Positions 1 through 8,121 of a stretch of DNA of 14,470 bases are shown one piece after another; position 1 is the first letter of the stretch; each line of letters starts with the position of its first letter. The notes below the pieces were generated by a model, which ran no database searches, was not told where the DNA came from, and saw only the letters and a list, made by a program, of their open reading frames with translations. A program made the translations under genes and the position numbers. This DNA is from DASVDE01 sp035558955 (GTDB lineage: Bacteria; Actinomycetota; Thermoleophilia; Solirubrobacterales; 70-9). The stretch covers positions 1 through 14,470 of the forward strand of contig DATMBX010000011.1 in the NCBI GenBank assembly GCA_035558955.1, read 5' to 3'.

Positions 1-183
1 GTCTGGCTGATGACCCTCTCGGTGCTGCTGGTCGGCCTGCTCGCCGATCGCGAGGACGGGTTGGCGGCGGCGCTGCTGCTGACCGCCTCCTTCACGGTCT
101 CCTTCGCCGCCCAGGGAATCGCCCATCTGCTCGGCTCCGAGGGCGAGGGAGCGGGGCAGGCGAATGGAGCGGCGGCATCGTGA
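1..183 (+). CDS. C-terminal end of a small membrane protein upstream of atpB (atpI position), 5' truncated
   Basis: The frame is open from the first base and ends at TGA 181-183, giving the last 60 residues of a protein whose start lies outside the window. Two hydrophobic stretches are visible: residues 1-14 and about 22-45. They are separated by a short charged turn (ADREDG) and followed by a small, Gly/Ala/Glu-rich hydrophilic tail. Two closing membrane helices just before atpB fit AtpI, a small membrane protein thought to help assemble the c-ring. The fragment carries no diagnostic motif, so the AtpI identity rests on position only. The stop overlaps the GTG start of atpB (GTGA, 4 bases), which indicates translational coupling and supports this being a real gene. 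Another small membrane protein in this slot is the main alternative. Confidence 0.7.
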   Translation, partial: VWLMTLSVLLVGLLADREDGLAAALLLTASFTVSFAAQGIAHLLGSEGEGAGQANGAAAS

Positions 184-1088
184 AGACGAAAACCAAAGTC
201 CTGATCGGCATCGGCGTCTACTTCGCGATCGCGATCCTGATGCTGCTGATCTTCGGCAGCTCGGGCAGAAACGACGCCTTCCAGCCGCAGAACGAGTTCA
301 AGCTCGAGCCCTGGATCTCGATCGAGCTCGGCGGCATCGACCTCAGCATCAACAAGGCGGTCCTCTACCTGCTGCTGGCCAGTGGGTTGACGATCCTCAC
401 GATGGTCTGGATCAGCCGCCGCATGCAGCAGAAGCCGAACCGCGTGCAGACCGCGATCGAGGTCGCCTACGACATGACCAAGAACAACATCACCGGCGGC
501 AACATGGACGCGAAGATGGCCGCGCGCTGGTTCCCCTTCCTTGCCGCCCTCTTCTTCTGGATCTGGTTCTCGAACATGCTCGGCTTCCTGCCGCTACCGA
601 CCAACACCGAGCACGCGGTCGACGTCTTCGGACTGGAGATCCCGTCTTTCGCGATCTACGCAGCGACCGCCAACCTCTCGATCCCGCTCGTCCTCACCCT
701 CGTCGTCTGGCTCTCCTACCACTTCGAGGGCATCCGGGCCAAGGGCTTCATCCCCTACATGGCGAGCTGGCTTCCTCCCGGCCTGGAGGAGATGAACCCG
801 ATCGGCAAGGCGTTCATCTTCGTGATCGAGGCGATCTCCCACTTCGCGCGGCTGATCTCCCTCTCCGTCCGTCTTTTCGCCAACATCCTCGCCGGCCACC
901 TGCTGCTCCTCTTCATGGGCGGCGGCCTGGCGGTGCTGCTCGGCATCGCCGCCCTCGGGGCGCTGACCTTCCCGCTGGCCTTCTTCTTCTTCGTGCTCGA
1001 GGTTGGCCTTATCGCCACCCTCCAGGCCTTTATCTTCTCGACCCTGACCGCTATCTACCTCGGCGGAGCGACTTCCGCCAGCCACTGA
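180..1088 (+). CDS. atpB: F1Fo ATP synthase subunit a
   Basis: Membrane stator subunit that forms the two proton half-channels beside the c-ring. The protein has 302 residues, with hydrophobic helices near 8-26, 60-78, 118-138, 158-180, 211-226, 228-260 and 262-295. The essential arginine is R231 in SLSVRLFANILAGH. H240 follows in the AGH position and E274 lies in the last helix (LEVGLIATLQAF). E. coli has Glu and His at these two places, so the pair is swapped here, as in mitochondrial subunit a. Q282 matches the conserved Gln of the last helix. The GTG start at 180 overlaps the upstream stop by 4 bases. No in-frame ATG gives a better N-terminus, since the first helix starts at about residue 8. 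The gene ends 14 bases before atpE. Identity is secure. Confidence 0.96.
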   Translation: MKTKTKVLIGIGVYFAIAILMLLIFGSSGRNDAFQPQNEFKLEPWISIELGGIDLSINKAVLYLLLASGLTILTMVWISRRMQQKPNRVQTAIEVAYDMTKNNITGGNMDAKMAARWFPFLAALFFWIWFSNMLGFLPLPTNTEHAVDVFGLEIPSFAIYAATANLSIPLVLTLVVWLSYHFEGIRAKGFIPYMASWLPPGLEEMNPIGKAFIFVIEAISHFARLISLSVRLFANILAGHLLLLFMGGGLAVLLGIAALGALTFPLAFFFFVLEVGLIATLQAFIFSTLTAIYLGGATSASH

Positions 1089-1095
1089 AAAGGAG
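1088..1095 (+). promoter_or_regulatory. Strong ribosome binding site of atpE
   Basis: AAAAGGAG begins on the last base of the atpB stop codon, and its GGAG core lies 7 bases before the ATG at 1103. It settles the atpE start, because the same frame is open far upstream inside atpB. A strong site here fits the need for many c subunits per enzyme. Confidence 0.7.
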
Positions 1096-1102
1096 TCACT
1101 TG

Positions 1103-1372
1103 ATGGATCCCACGTTGCTACCGATCGCCGAGGTCACCGATGCCGGCGTAACCGACGCCGGCAAGGCGATCGCCCTCGGTGTCGGAGCGGGCCTCGGCTC
1201 GATCGGCGCCGGCATCGGCATCGGCTTCATCTTCGGCAAGGAGATCGAGTCGGTCGCCCGCCAGCCCGAGATGAGAGACGAGCTTCAGAGCATTCGCTGG
1301 CTCGGCTTTGCGCTTACCGAGGCCGTCGCCTTCTACACGTTCATCTTCGGCCTGATCGCCTTCTTCCTGTAA
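1103..1372 (+). CDS. atpE: F1Fo ATP synthase subunit c (proton-binding ring)
   Basis: Proteolipid of 89 residues with two membrane helices (about 20-46 and 66-89) joined by the polar loop RQPE at 53-56, which contacts gamma and epsilon. The proton carrier is E73 in helix 2 (LTEAVAFYTF). Helix 1 has the usual glycine-rich packing run (GAGLGSIGAGIGIG). The residue matching the sodium ligand Gln of Ilyobacter is I40, and the one matching Ser is A74, so the site is of the proton type. The N-terminus carries a tandem VTDAG-VTDAG (residues 11-20), also visible in the DNA. ATG 1103 is chosen from its ribosome site and the family length; the reading frame is open further upstream only as an overlap with atpB. 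The gene is followed by the longest spacer of the atp operon (35 bases). Confidence 0.96.
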   Translation: MDPTLLPIAEVTDAGVTDAGKAIALGVGAGLGSIGAGIGIGFIFGKEIESVARQPEMRDELQSIRWLGFALTEAVAFYTFIFGLIAFFL

Positions 1373-1399
1373 GCCGATGCGTAGCGAACGTCCATATCT

Positions 1400-1421
1400 G
1401 ATTCTCCGTGAGCGGAGCATC
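1400..1421 (+). promoter_or_regulatory. Possible RNA hairpin at the atpE-atpF junction
   Basis: GAT-T-CTCCG, loop TGAG, CGGAG-C-ATC can pair as five G/C-rich pairs, one T/C mismatch and three more pairs. The candidate GTG start of atpF (1408-1410) spans the top of the stem and the loop. No run of T follows, so it is not a rho-independent terminator. It could lower atpF translation relative to atpE or mark an RNA-processing point. Short stems of this size also occur by chance in GC-rich DNA, so confidence is low. Confidence 0.25.
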
Positions 1422-2043
1422 GGCGCAACCGGTGTCTGAGCCTGTGGGGTCTTTCGCTGACATAGCGAGCGGGCTGCTCGTCCTCGCGCAGGAGGCGGCC
1501 CACGGCTCCGAGGAGAGCGGCGGCAGCTTCCTGGTATCGCCGGGCCTCGGCCTGATGATCTGGACGCTGGTCCTCTTCCTCTTCACCATGTGGGTGTTGA
1601 GCAAGGTCGCCTTCCCGAAAATCCAGGAGGCGCTGGACAGGCGCGCCAGAGCGATCGCGGAGTCGATCGAAGCGGCCGAGCGCCAGCGTGTGGAGTCCGA
1701 CGAGTTGCTCCAGGAGTACCGCGAGCGCCTCGCCGAGGCCCGGGAGCAGGCCGACGACATCATGGCCCGCGCCCGCAGAGCCGCCGAGACGGCGACCGCC
1801 GAGGCGACCGCCGCCGGCAAGGAGAAACGGGAGGAGCTGGTAGCCGCGGCGAAGCGCGACATCGAGGCCGAGACCCGGCGCTCGCTGCAGCAGATCCGCA
1901 AGGAGGTCGCCGACCTGACCGTGCTCGCCACCGAGAAGGTGACGCGCAAGTCGCTCACCGCCGAGGACCAGAAACGCCTGGTCGAGGACGCCCTCGCCGA
2001 GGTCGACTTCACGGCCCTCTCCGGGGAGGAGTCGCGGAACTGA
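1408..2043 (+). CDS. atpF: F1Fo ATP synthase subunit b
   Basis: Peripheral-stalk subunit linking subunit a in the membrane to delta and alpha at the top of F1. As drawn it has 211 residues. A single membrane helix lies at about 45-67 (LGLMIWTLVLFLFTMWVL), followed by FPKIQEALDRRARAI, typical of bacterial b subunits. A long charged, Ala/Glu/Arg-rich helix then runs to about residue 195 and forms the coiled-coil dimer. The start is uncertain. GTG 1408 lacks a ribosome site and gives about 45 residues before the membrane helix, longer than usual. GTG 1432 and GTG 1444 are in frame and possible. The stop overlaps the atpH start by one base (TGATG). The gene is separate from delta, unlike the b-delta fusion of mycobacteria. 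Confidence 0.93.
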   Translation: MSGASAQPVSEPVGSFADIASGLLVLAQEAAHGSEESGGSFLVSPGLGLMIWTLVLFLFTMWVLSKVAFPKIQEALDRRARAIAESIEAAERQRVESDELLQEYRERLAEAREQADDIMARARRAAETATAEATAAGKEKREELVAAAKRDIEAETRRSLQQIRKEVADLTVLATEKVTRKSLTAEDQKRLVEDALAEVDFTALSGEESRN

Positions 2044-2576
2044 TGTCCGAGGCGGCTCGCGTATATGCGGAGGCGTTGTTCGACGTCGCCAAGGAGAAGG
2101 GGAAGCTCGACATGGTCGTCGAGCAGCTTGGGCAGTTCGCCGACGCCCTGGATTCCGATCGCGAGCTGCAGGTCTTCTTCTTCAGCCCCTACTTCTCCTC
2201 GGCGGAGAAGAGCGAGGGGTTGGGGCGGGCGCTTTCCGGCGCCGAGGGCGAGCTGGTCAACTTTCTCGAGCTGTTGATCGAAAAGCACCGGATGCCGGCG
2301 ATCTTCCGCATCCGGCGTGAGTTCGAGGAGCTGTGGAAGCGTGAGAACCGCCGCATCGACGTGACCGTGACCAGCGCGGTCGAGCTGGACCCGGAGGTGG
2401 TCGGGAAGATCGGCGAGGAGATCGAGAAGCAAACCGGCCAGAAGGTCGATCTGGCCAGCCGCGTCGACGAGGAGATCCTCGGCGGGATCGTGTTGCAGGT
2501 AGGCAACATGGTCCTCGACGCCAGCATCCGCAGTCGCTTGGAGAAACTTCGAAAGAGCGTCGCGCAGGCGGCGTAA
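2043..2576 (+). CDS. atpH: F1Fo ATP synthase subunit delta
   Basis: Soluble subunit of 177 residues that caps the alpha3beta3 head and holds the b dimer. The N-terminal helical domain starts with ARVYAEALFDVAKEKGKL, the family's opening pattern (ARxYAxALFxxA). The C-terminal part ends with ILGGIVLQVGNMVLDASIRS and RLEKLRKS, the well-conserved delta/OSCP ending. The length is normal for the family. ATG 2043 is chosen because it overlaps the atpF stop (TGATG) and puts the conserved ARxYAxAL motif at residue 5. The frame is open further upstream, but that part encodes an Arg/Gly-rich shadow of atpF. Translation is probably coupled to atpF. Confidence 0.95.
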   Translation: MSEAARVYAEALFDVAKEKGKLDMVVEQLGQFADALDSDRELQVFFFSPYFSSAEKSEGLGRALSGAEGELVNFLELLIEKHRMPAIFRIRREFEELWKRENRRIDVTVTSAVELDPEVVGKIGEEIEKQTGQKVDLASRVDEEILGGIVLQVGNMVLDASIRSRLEKLRKSVAQAA

Positions 2577-2581
2577 GGAGG
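2575..2581 (+). promoter_or_regulatory. Ribosome binding site fixing the GTG start of atpA
   Basis: AAGGAGG overlaps the atpH stop codon and lies 9 bases before GTG 2591. It is close to a perfect anti-16S match and supports the GTG as the true start of the alpha subunit. Confidence 0.65.
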
Positions 2582-2590
2582 CAGAACGCA

Positions 2591-4219
<1,629 letters not shown>

Positions 4220-4236
4220 CGGCGGCCCGCTAGACC

Positions 4237-5157
4237 ATGGCCTCGCAGAAGGACGTCAAGAGCCGCATCGCGTCGATCAAGAACATCAACAAGATCACGC
4301 GGGCGATGGAGATGGTGGCCGCGGCGCGGCTGCGCCGGGCCGAGCAGCGGATCGAGCACCTGCGCCCCTACGCGCAGGGGATGCGCAAGCTCACCCGCCG
4401 CGCGGCCGAGCAGGCCGGTGGGATGCCTCGCGTGCCGGTCATGGTCGAGCGCGAGGAGGTCAAGCGGGTCGGGATCGTCCTGATCACCGGCGACCGCGGC
4501 CTCGCCGGCGCCTTCAACACCAACATCATCCGCGACGGGATGCGCCTCGGGAGAGAGCTTCGCGAGAGCCGCGTCGAGCCGGTGTTCTCCGCGGTCGGGC
4601 GCAAGGGCGTCTCCGCCCTGACCTTTCGCAGACAGGACCTGAGCAGCTCCTACACCGGGTTCACCGACCGCCCCGGATTCGCCAACGCGCGCGAGATCGG
4701 CGAGGAGCTGACCGCGCGCTACGTCGACGAGGAGCTGGACCGGGTCGAGCTGGTCTACAACCGCTACGTCTCGCCGCTGACCCAGCACGTCTGGCGCCAG
4801 ACCCTGCTGCCGCTGCAGCAGGCCGAGGTGACCGGCGAGGGAGTCGCCGGCGAGGAGGGATCCGGCGAGGAGACCGAAGCGGAGAAGGCCCACGCGGCGG
4901 CGCTCTGGGAGTACGAGCCCGACGCCGAGGAGCTGCTCGCCCAACTGATTCCCGAATACGTGAACATCTCCGTGTACCGGGCGCTGCTCGAGTCCGCCGC
5001 CTCGGAGCTGGGGGCGCGGATGACCGCGATGCGCAATGCCGCGGAGAACGCGGAGGAGATGATGGAGGACCTGACCCTGGAGATGAACCGGGTCCGCCAG
5101 TCGGAGATCACGCAGGAAATCTTGGAAGTCGTCGCCGGCGCCGAGGCGCTGGGCTAG
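4237..5157 (+). CDS. atpG: F1Fo ATP synthase subunit gamma
   Basis: Central rotor shaft of F1, 306 residues. The N-terminal helix carries KSRIASIKNINKITRAMEMV, the standard opening of gamma subunits. The globular part contains ITGDRGLAGAFNTN (83-96), and the C-terminal helix ends with MEDLTLEMNRVRQSEITQEI (276-295) followed by LEVVAGAEAL. Between the globular domain and the WEYEPD motif (224-229) there is a hydrophilic, mostly Gly/Glu stretch at about 196-220. It is around 15 residues longer than the same loop in E. coli gamma, judged from memory. ATG 4237 has only a weak upstream ribosome site, so the gene may depend on translation arriving from atpA 17 bases earlier. Identity is secure. Confidence 0.96.
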   Translation: MASQKDVKSRIASIKNINKITRAMEMVAAARLRRAEQRIEHLRPYAQGMRKLTRRAAEQAGGMPRVPVMVEREEVKRVGIVLITGDRGLAGAFNTNIIRDGMRLGRELRESRVEPVFSAVGRKGVSALTFRRQDLSSSYTGFTDRPGFANAREIGEELTARYVDEELDRVELVYNRYVSPLTQHVWRQTLLPLQQAEVTGEGVAGEEGSGEETEAEKAHAAALWEYEPDAEELLAQLIPEYVNISVYRALLESAASELGARMTAMRNAAENAEEMMEDLTLEMNRVRQSEITQEILEVVAGAEALG

Positions 5158-5183
5158 AAACTTGAACCGCGAAAAAGGAACCC

Positions 5184-6614
5184 ATGGCTGAGAGCAACAA
5201 CGGAACCAACGTAGGCCGAGTCGAGCAGGTGACCGGTGTCGTCGTCGACGCGGTCTTCCCGGACAAGCTGCCGGAGATCTACTCGGCGGTGAAGATCGAG
5301 ATGGCGGGCGACGAGGACCGCGAGGCAATGGAGCTGGTCTGCGAGGTGCAGCAGCACCTCGGCGACGATCGGGTGCGCACCGTGGCGATGGACGCGACCG
5401 ACGGTCTCCAGCGCGGCGACAAGGTGATCGACACCGGCGGGCCGATCACTGTCCCGGTCGGCGACGCCACGCTCGGCCGCATCTTCAACCTGCTCGGCGA
5501 GCCGATCGACCAGGGCGAGCCGGTCGAGACTGAGGAGCGCTGGCCGATCCATCGCCCGGCGCCCCAAGCCTCCGACCTCGCTCCTACCCAGGAGATCCTC
5601 GAGACCGGGATCAAGGTCATCGATCTGCTGGCTCCCTACGCCAAGGGCGGCAAGGTCGGGCTGTTCGGCGGCGCCGGGGTTGGCAAGACGGTCCTGATCC
5701 AGGAGCTGATCCGCAGCATCGCCGAGGAGCACGAGGGCCTGTCGGCCTTCTGCGGCGTCGGCGAGCGCTCGCGAGAGGGGAACGACCTCTGGCTCGAGAT
5801 GAAAGAGTCGGGCGTGATCGACAAGACCATGCTCGTCTTCGGCCAGATGAACGAGCCGCCGGGGGCGCGCCTGCGCGTCGCTCTTTCCGGGCTGACGATG
5901 GCCGAGTACTACCGCGAGCAGGGCGGCCAGGACGTGCTCCTGTTCATCGACAACATCTTCCGCTTCGTCCAGGCGGGCTCTGAGGTCTCGGCGCTGCTGG
6001 GACGGATGCCCTCCGCGGTCGGCTACCAGCCGACGCTGGAGACGGAGATGGGCGGCCTCCAGGAGCGGATCACCTCGACCGAGCGCGGCTCCGTCACCTC
6101 GGTGCAGGCGGTCTACGTCCCCGCCGACGACCTCACCGATCCGGCGCCGGCCTCGGTCTTCGCCCACCTCAACGCGACCACGGTCCTCTCTCGGGCGATC
6201 TCCGAGAAAGGGATCTACCCGGCGGTGGACCCGCTCGACTCGACCTCGACGATCCTCAAGCCGGACGTCGTCGGCGAGGAGCACTACCGCACCGCGACCG
6301 AGGTGCAGGAGGTGCTGCAGCGCTACAAGGAGCTGCAGGACATCATCGCCATCCTCGGCATCGACGAGCTCTCCGACGAGGACAAGCAGACGGTGAGCCG
6401 GGCGCGCAAGATCGAGCGCTTCCTCAGCCAGCCGTTCTTCGTCGCCGAGCAGTTCACGGGGCGCAGCGGCGAGTTCGTGCCGGTCGCCGAGACCGTGCGC
6501 GGCTTCCGCGAGATCCTCGACGGCGTCCACGACGAACTGCCCGAGGGCGCCTTCTACATGCAGGGCTCGATCGACCAGGTAACCGAGAACGCCGGCGCGG
6601 CGGCGGCAGCCTAG
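5184..6614 (+). CDS. atpD: F1Fo ATP synthase subunit beta (catalytic)
   Basis: Catalytic subunit of F1, 476 residues, a normal length. The P-loop GGAGVGKT is at 162-169. The catalytic glutamate is E194 with R195 in GVGERSREGND, and Walker B is LLFIDNIFR with D256. The ATP synthase signature PAVDPLDSTS is at 346-355. The C-terminal lever carries DELSDED at 394-400, where most bacteria have DELSEED. This is a conservative change that keeps the negative charge. The protein ends in an alanine run (GAAAAA). ATG 5184 follows AAAAAGGAA after a 26-base spacer, a convincing start. The stop TAG lies 8 bases before atpC. Confidence 0.97.
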   Translation: MAESNNGTNVGRVEQVTGVVVDAVFPDKLPEIYSAVKIEMAGDEDREAMELVCEVQQHLGDDRVRTVAMDATDGLQRGDKVIDTGGPITVPVGDATLGRIFNLLGEPIDQGEPVETEERWPIHRPAPQASDLAPTQEILETGIKVIDLLAPYAKGGKVGLFGGAGVGKTVLIQELIRSIAEEHEGLSAFCGVGERSREGNDLWLEMKESGVIDKTMLVFGQMNEPPGARLRVALSGLTMAEYYREQGGQDVLLFIDNIFRFVQAGSEVSALLGRMPSAVGYQPTLETEMGGLQERITSTERGSVTSVQAVYVPADDLTDPAPASVFAHLNATTVLSRAISEKGIYPAVDPLDSTSTILKPDVVGEEHYRTATEVQEVLQRYKELQDIIAILGIDELSDEDKQTVSRARKIERFLSQPFFVAEQFTGRSGEFVPVAETVRGFREILDGVHDELPEGAFYMQGSIDQVTENAGAAAAA

Positions 6615-6622
6615 GGAGCCAG

Positions 6623-7036
6623 GTGGCCGGCGAGAACACGTTCGAAGTCGAGGTCCTCACCCCGGAGGGTGAGGTCTTCGACGGCGAGGTCCGCCAGGTT
6701 TCGACCCGCACGGCGGTCGGCGAGGTCGGCATTCTCGCCAACCACGCGCCGCTGCTGGCGGCGCTCAAGCCGGCCGAGCTTCGCCTCCACATCAGCGACT
6801 CGGAGACAAAGCGCTACGCCCAGGCTCACGGCTGGCTGCAGGTGTTCGGCAACAGAGCGCGGCTGCTGGTCGAGGAGGCGATTCCCCCCGAGGAGCTCGA
6901 CGCGACGACGCTGAAGGAGCAGCTTTCCGACGCCGAGCAGCGGCTGGCTGACGCCGAAGCCGGCAGCGGCGCCGAGGGGCGCGCGCGCAAAGACCGCGAC
7001 CGGGCGGAAGCGTTCCTCGCGATAACAGAGGGATGA
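6623..7036 (+). CDS. atpC: F1Fo ATP synthase subunit epsilon
   Basis: Rotor subunit that sits at the foot of gamma and, in many bacteria, inhibits hydrolysis through its C-terminal helices. It has 137 residues. The N-terminal beta-sandwich opens with FEVEVLTPEGEVFDGEV and contains GEVGILANHAPLLAAL (33-48), both typical. The helical C-terminal hairpin is present (about 90-137: LDATTLKEQLSDAEQRLADA, then a charged helix), so the inhibitory domain is not lost. GTG 6623 follows AGGGAG, which overlaps the atpD stop. The TGA stop overlaps the next gene's ATG by 4 bases (ATGA), so the operon appears to continue into the M20 peptidase gene. Confidence 0.95.
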   Translation: MAGENTFEVEVLTPEGEVFDGEVRQVSTRTAVGEVGILANHAPLLAALKPAELRLHISDSETKRYAQAHGWLQVFGNRARLLVEEAIPPEELDATTLKEQLSDAEQRLADAEAGSGAEGRARKDRDRAEAFLAITEG

Positions 7037-8121
7037 GCGAAGAGCTCGTAGCCCTCGCCAAGCGGCTGATCGGCTACGACACCTCTGAATCGGAGGCCGT
7101 GCTCGAGGCCGCGGGGTTCGTCGAGGGCTGGTTGGAGGCGCGCGGGATCGAGGCGAGCACGACCGAGGTGCGCGGCCTGCCGGTGGTGCGGGCCGAGGTC
7201 GGCCCCGAGGGCGCTCCGACGATCGTCCTGCACGGGCATCTCGACGTTGTTCCCGGCTTCCCCGGCCAGTTCGAGCCAAGGGTCGAGGGCGACCGCCTCT
7301 ACGGGCGGGGCGCCTACGACATGAAGGGCGCGCTGGCGGCAATGCTGCTGACGGTGGCCGGGATGCGCGACTCCGACCGGGTGCGCGTGCGGCTGGGGAT
7401 CGTCGGCGACGAGGAGTCCGAGGAGGAGAAGGATCGCGGCACCGACCATCTCGTTGACAGCGGCTTCGTCGGCGACTTCGCCATCACCGGCGAGCCGACC
7501 GACCTGCAGATCGGGGTCGAGGCGAAGGGGGTGCTGGCGGCGCGGTTGGAGGTGAGCGGCGTGGCCGCGCACGGCGCCACCCCGTGGCTGGGCGACAACG
7601 CGGTGCTGAAGGCGCTCGATGTTTTCCGCAGCATCGAGTCGCTACCGTTTGCCCGGCACAGCTCCGAGCTGTTCGACCGCCCCTCGATCAACCTCGGACG
7701 GATCTGGGGAGGGGACGCGCTCAACAAGGTGCCTGACCGATGCGTGATCGACGTCGACATCCGCTACCTGCCCGACCAGGACCCTGGCGCCCTGCTCGCC
7801 GAGCTGAAGGACCTTCCCGACACCGAGGTGTTGAGCACCTTCACCCGGCCGCCGGCGGTGGTCGACCGCGACTCCCCCTTCGTGCGGGAGCTGCGCGAAG
7901 CGGCGGCGGCCCATCACGGCGGAGAGCCGATGAGCGTCGGGCGCGACGGCGCCTCCGACGCGGTCTCCTTCCTGCGGGTCGGGGTGCCGGCGGTCGAGTT
8001 CGGCCCCGTGGGGGAGGGGCACCACGGTCCCGAGGAATGGGTCTCGATCGCCTCCTTGGAGAGCTACCGACAGGCCCTGGACTCCTTCTTGCGGGCGATC
8101 CCGGATCGGCTCGATGACTGA
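7033..8121 (+). CDS. M20-family metallopeptidase (ArgE/DapE/CPG2-like amidohydrolase)
   Basis: Probable cytoplasmic dizinc hydrolase of 362 residues; no signal peptide is visible. Family metal ligands are in place: H69 in HGHLDVVPG, D96 in GRGAYDMKGA, E128 next to the catalytic base E127 in GDEES, E154 in TGEPT, and H331 in GHHGPEEW. The lid/dimerisation domain occupies about 165-280, with the usual GVAAHGATPWLGDNA motif (176-190). Members cleave N-acyl groups or peptide bonds in N-acetylornithine, succinyl-diaminopimelate, dipeptides or folyl-glutamate. Motifs alone do not give the substrate. The ATG overlaps the atpC stop by 4 bases, and the gene overlaps the LCP gene by 8 bases, so it is translated within the same run. 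Its placement before envelope genes would allow a role on wall peptides, but that is inference. Confidence 0.88.
   Translation: MSEELVALAKRLIGYDTSESEAVLEAAGFVEGWLEARGIEASTTEVRGLPVVRAEVGPEGAPTIVLHGHLDVVPGFPGQFEPRVEGDRLYGRGAYDMKGALAAMLLTVAGMRDSDRVRVRLGIVGDEESEEEKDRGTDHLVDSGFVGDFAITGEPTDLQIGVEAKGVLAARLEVSGVAAHGATPWLGDNAVLKALDVFRSIESLPFARHSSELFDRPSINLGRIWGGDALNKVPDRCVIDVDIRYLPDQDPGALLAELKDLPDTEVLSTFTRPPAVVDRDSPFVRELREAAAAHHGGEPMSVGRDGASDAVSFLRVGVPAVEFGPVGEGHHGPEEWVSIASLESYRQALDSFLRAIPDRLDD

Noticed and set aside
164..1102. Upstream in-frame extension of atpE to an ATG at 164, running through atpB
   Set aside because: The extension is an Arg/Pro-rich shadow of atpB. Subunit c is about 80-90 residues, and ATG 1103 has a strong ribosome site.
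1103..1372. Sodium-driven ATP synthase
   Set aside because: The c subunit has Ile at the Gln ligand position (I40) and Ala at the Ser ligand position (A74), which argues for proton use.
1590..2042. Upstream in-frame extension of atpH inside atpF
   Set aside because: The extra 151 residues are an Arg/Gly-rich shadow of atpF. ATG 2043 in TGATG gives the normal delta length. It is also not a mycobacterial-type b-delta fusion, because the frames differ and a stop separates them.
6363..6383. DELSDED instead of DELSEED in the beta subunit as a functional oddity
   Set aside because: Asp for Glu keeps the charge, and natural variation in this motif is common. Not worth a separate claim.
6655..6674. 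Eight-pair hairpin (CCTCACCC, loop CGGA, GGGTGAGG) early in atpC
   Set aside because: It falls in codons for the conserved LTPEGEV segment, so it is probably a by-product of protein conservation and GC-rich codon choice. There is no T-run and no junction role.
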